Part shown: in pieces, positions 63,549-64,000 of the stretch | Layout: every line of letters begins with the position of its first letter | Numbering within the stretch: the stretch's first letter is position 1 | NCBI GenBank assembly: GCA_937892095.1 | Contig: CALAVC010000151.1 | Location: 26,261-90,260, forward strand | Direction: 5' to 3' | Source: an uncultured Bacteroidales bacterium | GTDB lineage: Bacteria; Bacteroidota; Bacteroidia; Bacteroidales; Marinilabiliaceae | Length of the DNA stretch: 64,000 bases | The notes under the pieces: model-generated | Database searches by the model: none | Told to the model about the DNA's origin: nothing | Seen by the model: the letters and a program-made list of their open reading frames with translations, nothing else | Program-made: the position numbers and the translations under genes

Positions 63549-64000
63549 ATGCCTATGACTACCGATTCCGAAGGACAAGAGAACGTTCTACTACGCGTGG
63601 CCGCCATAGTAGACTCTGGCGCCACTGGCACCTACAACCTCGTCTTGCAAGAGGTCGATGGATTGCGTCGTTTGGTCATGGCCATAGGACTTGCCGAAGC
63701 GCAGTCGATTGCCGTCTTTATGGAGGGAGTTCATTTGCCACGTCCACTCTCGCACGACCTCATGGCGCGTATGGTCAAGACTTTTGGTGCCGAGGTCTGC
63801 GAAGTCGTTATCGAAGACCTTTGCAATGGCTATTTTATAGCCAACATTATTTGTCGGCAAACCACTGCCGATGGTCAACATTACTATTCTTTCGACGCTC
63901 GCACAAGCGATGCCGTTGCTTTCGCGCTTCGTTCGGGAGCTCCAGTCTACGCTCGCGAACGTGTCTTGACCCGTCTGGCTGGGCCTCCGCAAAGAGTTGT
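63549..64000 (+). CDS. Bifunctional nuclease-domain protein (BFN/DUF151), 3' end missing
   Basis: An open frame from ATG 63549 running off the window, 150 residues seen. VLLRVAAIVDSGATGTYNLVLQE, RRLVMAIGLAEAQSIAVFME, RPLSHDLMARMVKTFGAEV and RTSDAVAFALRSGAPVYARE match the BFN (bifunctional nuclease, DUF151) domain. Bacteroidota versions are usually followed by a UvrB/UvrC-like C-terminal motif, which would lie outside. Nuclease activity was described for plant and bacterial relatives, but the role here is not known. A second ATG at 63555 is an alternative start. Confidence 0.9.
   Translation, partial: MPMTTDSEGQENVLLRVAAIVDSGATGTYNLVLQEVDGLRRLVMAIGLAEAQSIAVFMEGVHLPRPLSHDLMARMVKTFGAEVCEVVIEDLCNGYFIANIICRQTTADGQHYYSFDARTSDAVAFALRSGAPVYARERVLTRLAGPPQRV

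Overview
The window looks like a chromosomal segment of a member of the Bacteroidota, most likely order Bacteroidales. The grounds are: secreted proteins ending in a GLY(I/V)RGGKL(I/L)(I/L)VK sorting tail, the ftsX-DUF3098-uppP-truB-queA gene order, an anaerobic radical-SAM maturase, DUF4465 and DUF2723 proteins, absence of obvious Shine-Dalgarno sites, and repeated TAnnTTTG promoter -7 boxes upstream of operon heads. I see no tRNA, rRNA, insertion sequence, prophage or CRISPR array. Gene density is high and the only gene-free stretch over 300 bases (8849-9246) holds a cobalamin riboswitch.

Layout. 93-4033 (minus): DUF2723 membrane glycosyltransferase-like protein, then panD and panC. 4200-7493 (minus): large secreted protein with a C-terminal sorting tail. 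7643-8848 (minus): anaerobic sulfatase-maturase-type radical SAM enzyme, divergent from a cobalamin riboswitch and two surface lipoproteins (9247-10950), then a DMT-type exporter. 11911-15692 (minus): ftsX/DUF3098/uppP/truB/queA. 15871-20236 (plus): proA, a GH43 glycosidase, a threonylcarbamoyl-AMP synthase, a thioesterase and a polyprenyl synthetase. 20310-22081: atpD-atpC. 22234-27786 (minus): an 1850-residue secreted YD-type repeat protein.

28009-34535 is the most striking part. A divergent sulfur-metabolism island holds, leftwards, a ThiS/MoaD-like carrier, a ThiF-like E1 enzyme and a JAMM peptidase. Rightwards it holds a DsrE-like protein, a TusA-like protein, a family-2B-like encapsulin shell protein with an internal cyclic-nucleotide-binding-type domain, a cysteine desulfurase with a long N-terminal extension (probable cargo), and an O-acetylhomoserine-sulfhydrylase-like PLP enzyme. 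I infer a compartmentalised route from cysteine sulfur through persulfide relays and a protein thiocarboxylate to homocysteine, or a sulfur-storage variant of it.

34709-42974 (plus): a TonB-like protein, an envelope O-acylation set (two SGNH-type proteins plus an MBOAT acyltransferase), then lpxD, an unfused lpxC, and lpxA. 43071-44354 (minus): a second O-acetylhomoserine sulfhydrylase-type enzyme. 44512-48643 (plus): an acetyl-xylan-esterase-like hydrolase, an alpha/beta hydrolase lipoprotein and a beta-helix carbohydrate-binding lipoprotein. 48700-58851: a surface glycan region (phosphoethanolamine transferase, GT4, GT2, CapD/WbpM dehydratase, DegT aminotransferase; then on plus a small membrane protein, a GT39-like membrane protein and a methyltransferase-GT2 fusion). 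58949-64000 (plus): parC, an M16 peptidase, an O-methyltransferase and a truncated bifunctional-nuclease-domain protein running off the window.
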